A stretch of 52,814 nucleotides of DNA. It comes from Chloroflexota bacterium. Its GTDB lineage: Bacteria > Chloroflexota > Anaerolineae > Anaerolineales > E44-bin32. Positions 51,922-52,814 of the stretch are shown here, one piece after another. The stretch spans positions 1 through 52,814 of the forward strand of contig JAJRUD010000134.1 of the NCBI GenBank assembly GCA_024277995.1, written 5' to 3'. Numbering within the stretch: position 1 is the first letter of the stretch; each line of letters begins with the position of its first letter. The notes below the pieces were generated by a model, which saw only the letters and a program-made list of their open reading frames with translations, was not told the origin of the DNA and did not search any database. Made by a program: the position numbers and the translations under genes.

Positions 51922-52814
51922 GTGAAGATCCTTGTGACCGGAGGTGCTGGCTTCATCGCTTCGCACGTCGTGGACCTCTACCTGACCCGGGGGCTCGAGG
52001 TGGTCGTCGTGGACGACCTCTCCACGGGTCGCGTCGCCAACCTGAACCCGGATGCCACCTTCTACGAGATGGACATCCGCAACCCTGAGCTGGATGCTGT
52101 CTTCGCCAAAGAGCGGCCTGATGTGGTCAACCATCACGCGGCGCAAATGGACGTGCGGCGCTCGGTGGCGGAGCCGCTCTTCGACGCCGATGTGAACGTG
52201 CTGGGGTCCTTGAATCTGATCGAGTGCGCCCGGCGTCATGGCGTGCAGCGCTTCATCTACAGCTCGACGGGAGGCGCGGTCTACGGAGAGCCGAAGTACC
52301 TCCCCTGTGACGAATCGCACCCCATCAACCCCATCTGTCAGTATGGCGCCAGCAAGCACACGGTGGAGCACTATCTCTTCATCTACCGCGAGAATTACGG
52401 CATCCCCTACGTCGTGCTGCGCTATCCCAATGTGTTCGGCCCGCGCCAGGACCCACACGGCGAGGCCGGCGTCGTCGCCATCTTCACCGGCCTGATGCTG
52501 ATGGACAGTCCGGTGACCATCAATGGTGACGGCGAGCAGCAGCGGGACTTCGTGCACGTCTCGGATTGTGCGCGCGCCAATCTGCTGGCCCTGGCGAAAA
52601 ACGGCGCAGGTGGCGTGTACAACCTGGGTTCCGGGCGCGGCACCTCGGTGAACGAGATCTTCGATGCGCTGAAGGAGATCACCGGCTATCGGCAGGACGC
52701 CCTGCGCGGCCCGGTGAAGCTGGGGGAGACCCGCTGTATCTACCTGAGCGCTGAGAAGGCGGCTCGCGAGCTTGGGTGGAAGGCCAGTGTGCCTCTCATG
52801 CAGGGCCTGGAGGA
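51922..52814 (+). CDS. NAD-dependent nucleotide-sugar epimerase, 3' truncated by the window
   Basis: The first 297 residues of an extended SDR of the UDP-glucose 4-epimerase type. [11 protein letters not shown] carries the cofactor motif (third Gly replaced by Ala), VNHHAAQMDVRRSV, STGGAVYGEP and the catalytic YGASKHTVE (YxxxK) follow, with LRYPNVFGPRQDPHGEAGVV further on. About 10-20 residues are missing at the end. The GTG at 51922 has AAGGAG nine bases upstream; an in-frame ATG at 51883 inside the previous gene is an alternative. It probably supplies UDP-galactose, UDP-GalNAc or a uronic acid epimer to the locus. Confidence 0.92.
   Translation, partial: MKILVTGGAGFIASHVVDLYLTRGLEVVVVDDLSTGRVANLNPDATFYEMDIRNPELDAVFAKERPDVVNHHAAQMDVRRSVAEPLFDADVNVLGSLNLIECARRHGVQRFIYSSTGGAVYGEPKYLPCDESHPINPICQYGASKHTVEHYLFIYRENYGIPYVVLRYPNVFGPRQDPHGEAGVVAIFTGLMLMDSPVTINGDGEQQRDFVHVSDCARANLLALAKNGAGGVYNLGSGRGTSVNEIFDALKEITGYRQDALRGPVKLGETRCIYLSAEKAARELGWKASVPLMQGLE

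Overview
The window is GC-rich and densely coded, with no rRNA, tRNA, CRISPR array or transposase that I can see. Frequent GTG/TTG starts, two tandem NuoM genes, an ATP synthase b-delta fusion and the style of the polysaccharide genes suggest a member of the Chloroflexota (Anaerolineae-like). That assignment is inference from gene content; no rRNA or universal marker is present to settle it.

Region 1 (2-8795, + strand) is bioenergetic. It holds the 3' end of a complex I operon (nuoM, a second divergent nuoM, nuoN). A compact F0 cluster follows behind its own promoter: an atpI-like gene, atpB, atpE and an atpF fused to the C-terminal part of delta. No F1 genes follow; the next gene is murE. 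Region 2 (8796-12481) is an accessory island: a patch of short hairpin-type repeats, a 170-residue protein of unknown family, and a SNF2-like protein whose ATPase motifs and C-terminal Mrr-like nuclease motif are largely degenerate. Two long inverted repeats lie between its end and the convergent rfb operon.

Region 3 (12482-15897, - strand) is a complete dTDP-L-rhamnose operon, transcribed rfbC-rfbB-rfbA-rfbD from a good promoter. A divergent control region with two perfect palindromes separates it from an orphan NarL/FixJ-type response regulator (16273-16932), which has a leader hairpin and its own terminator.

Region 4 (17392-52814, + strand) is a large cell-surface polysaccharide locus opened by a specialised NusG (RfaH/UpxY-like) gene. 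It contains an acyltransferase, GT2 and GT4 glycosyltransferases, a B12-type radical SAM protein, two O-antigen ligase/polymerase-like proteins, a Wzx-type flippase, and an asparagine-synthetase-like protein without the glutaminase cysteine. It also has a rfbF / SDR / sugar C-methyltransferase / DUF4910 / SDR sugar module, two large membrane proteins coupled to a BNR beta-propeller surface protein, the initiating polyprenyl-phosphate sugar transferase, and a NAD-dependent epimerase cut by the window end. Many neighbours overlap by 1-20 bases, which points to long co-transcribed and translationally coupled units; a processive NusG paralog at the head fits that layout. Rhamnose from region 3 and the sugar(s) made by the rfbF module are the likely precursors. 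No Wzz/Wza/Wzc export proteins are visible inside the window.

The most unusual items are the pseudo-SNF2/pseudo-Mrr protein with its partner, the second NuoM that lacks the TM7 lysine, the F0-only ATP synthase cluster with a shortened delta, and the palindrome-rich rfb/response-regulator control region.
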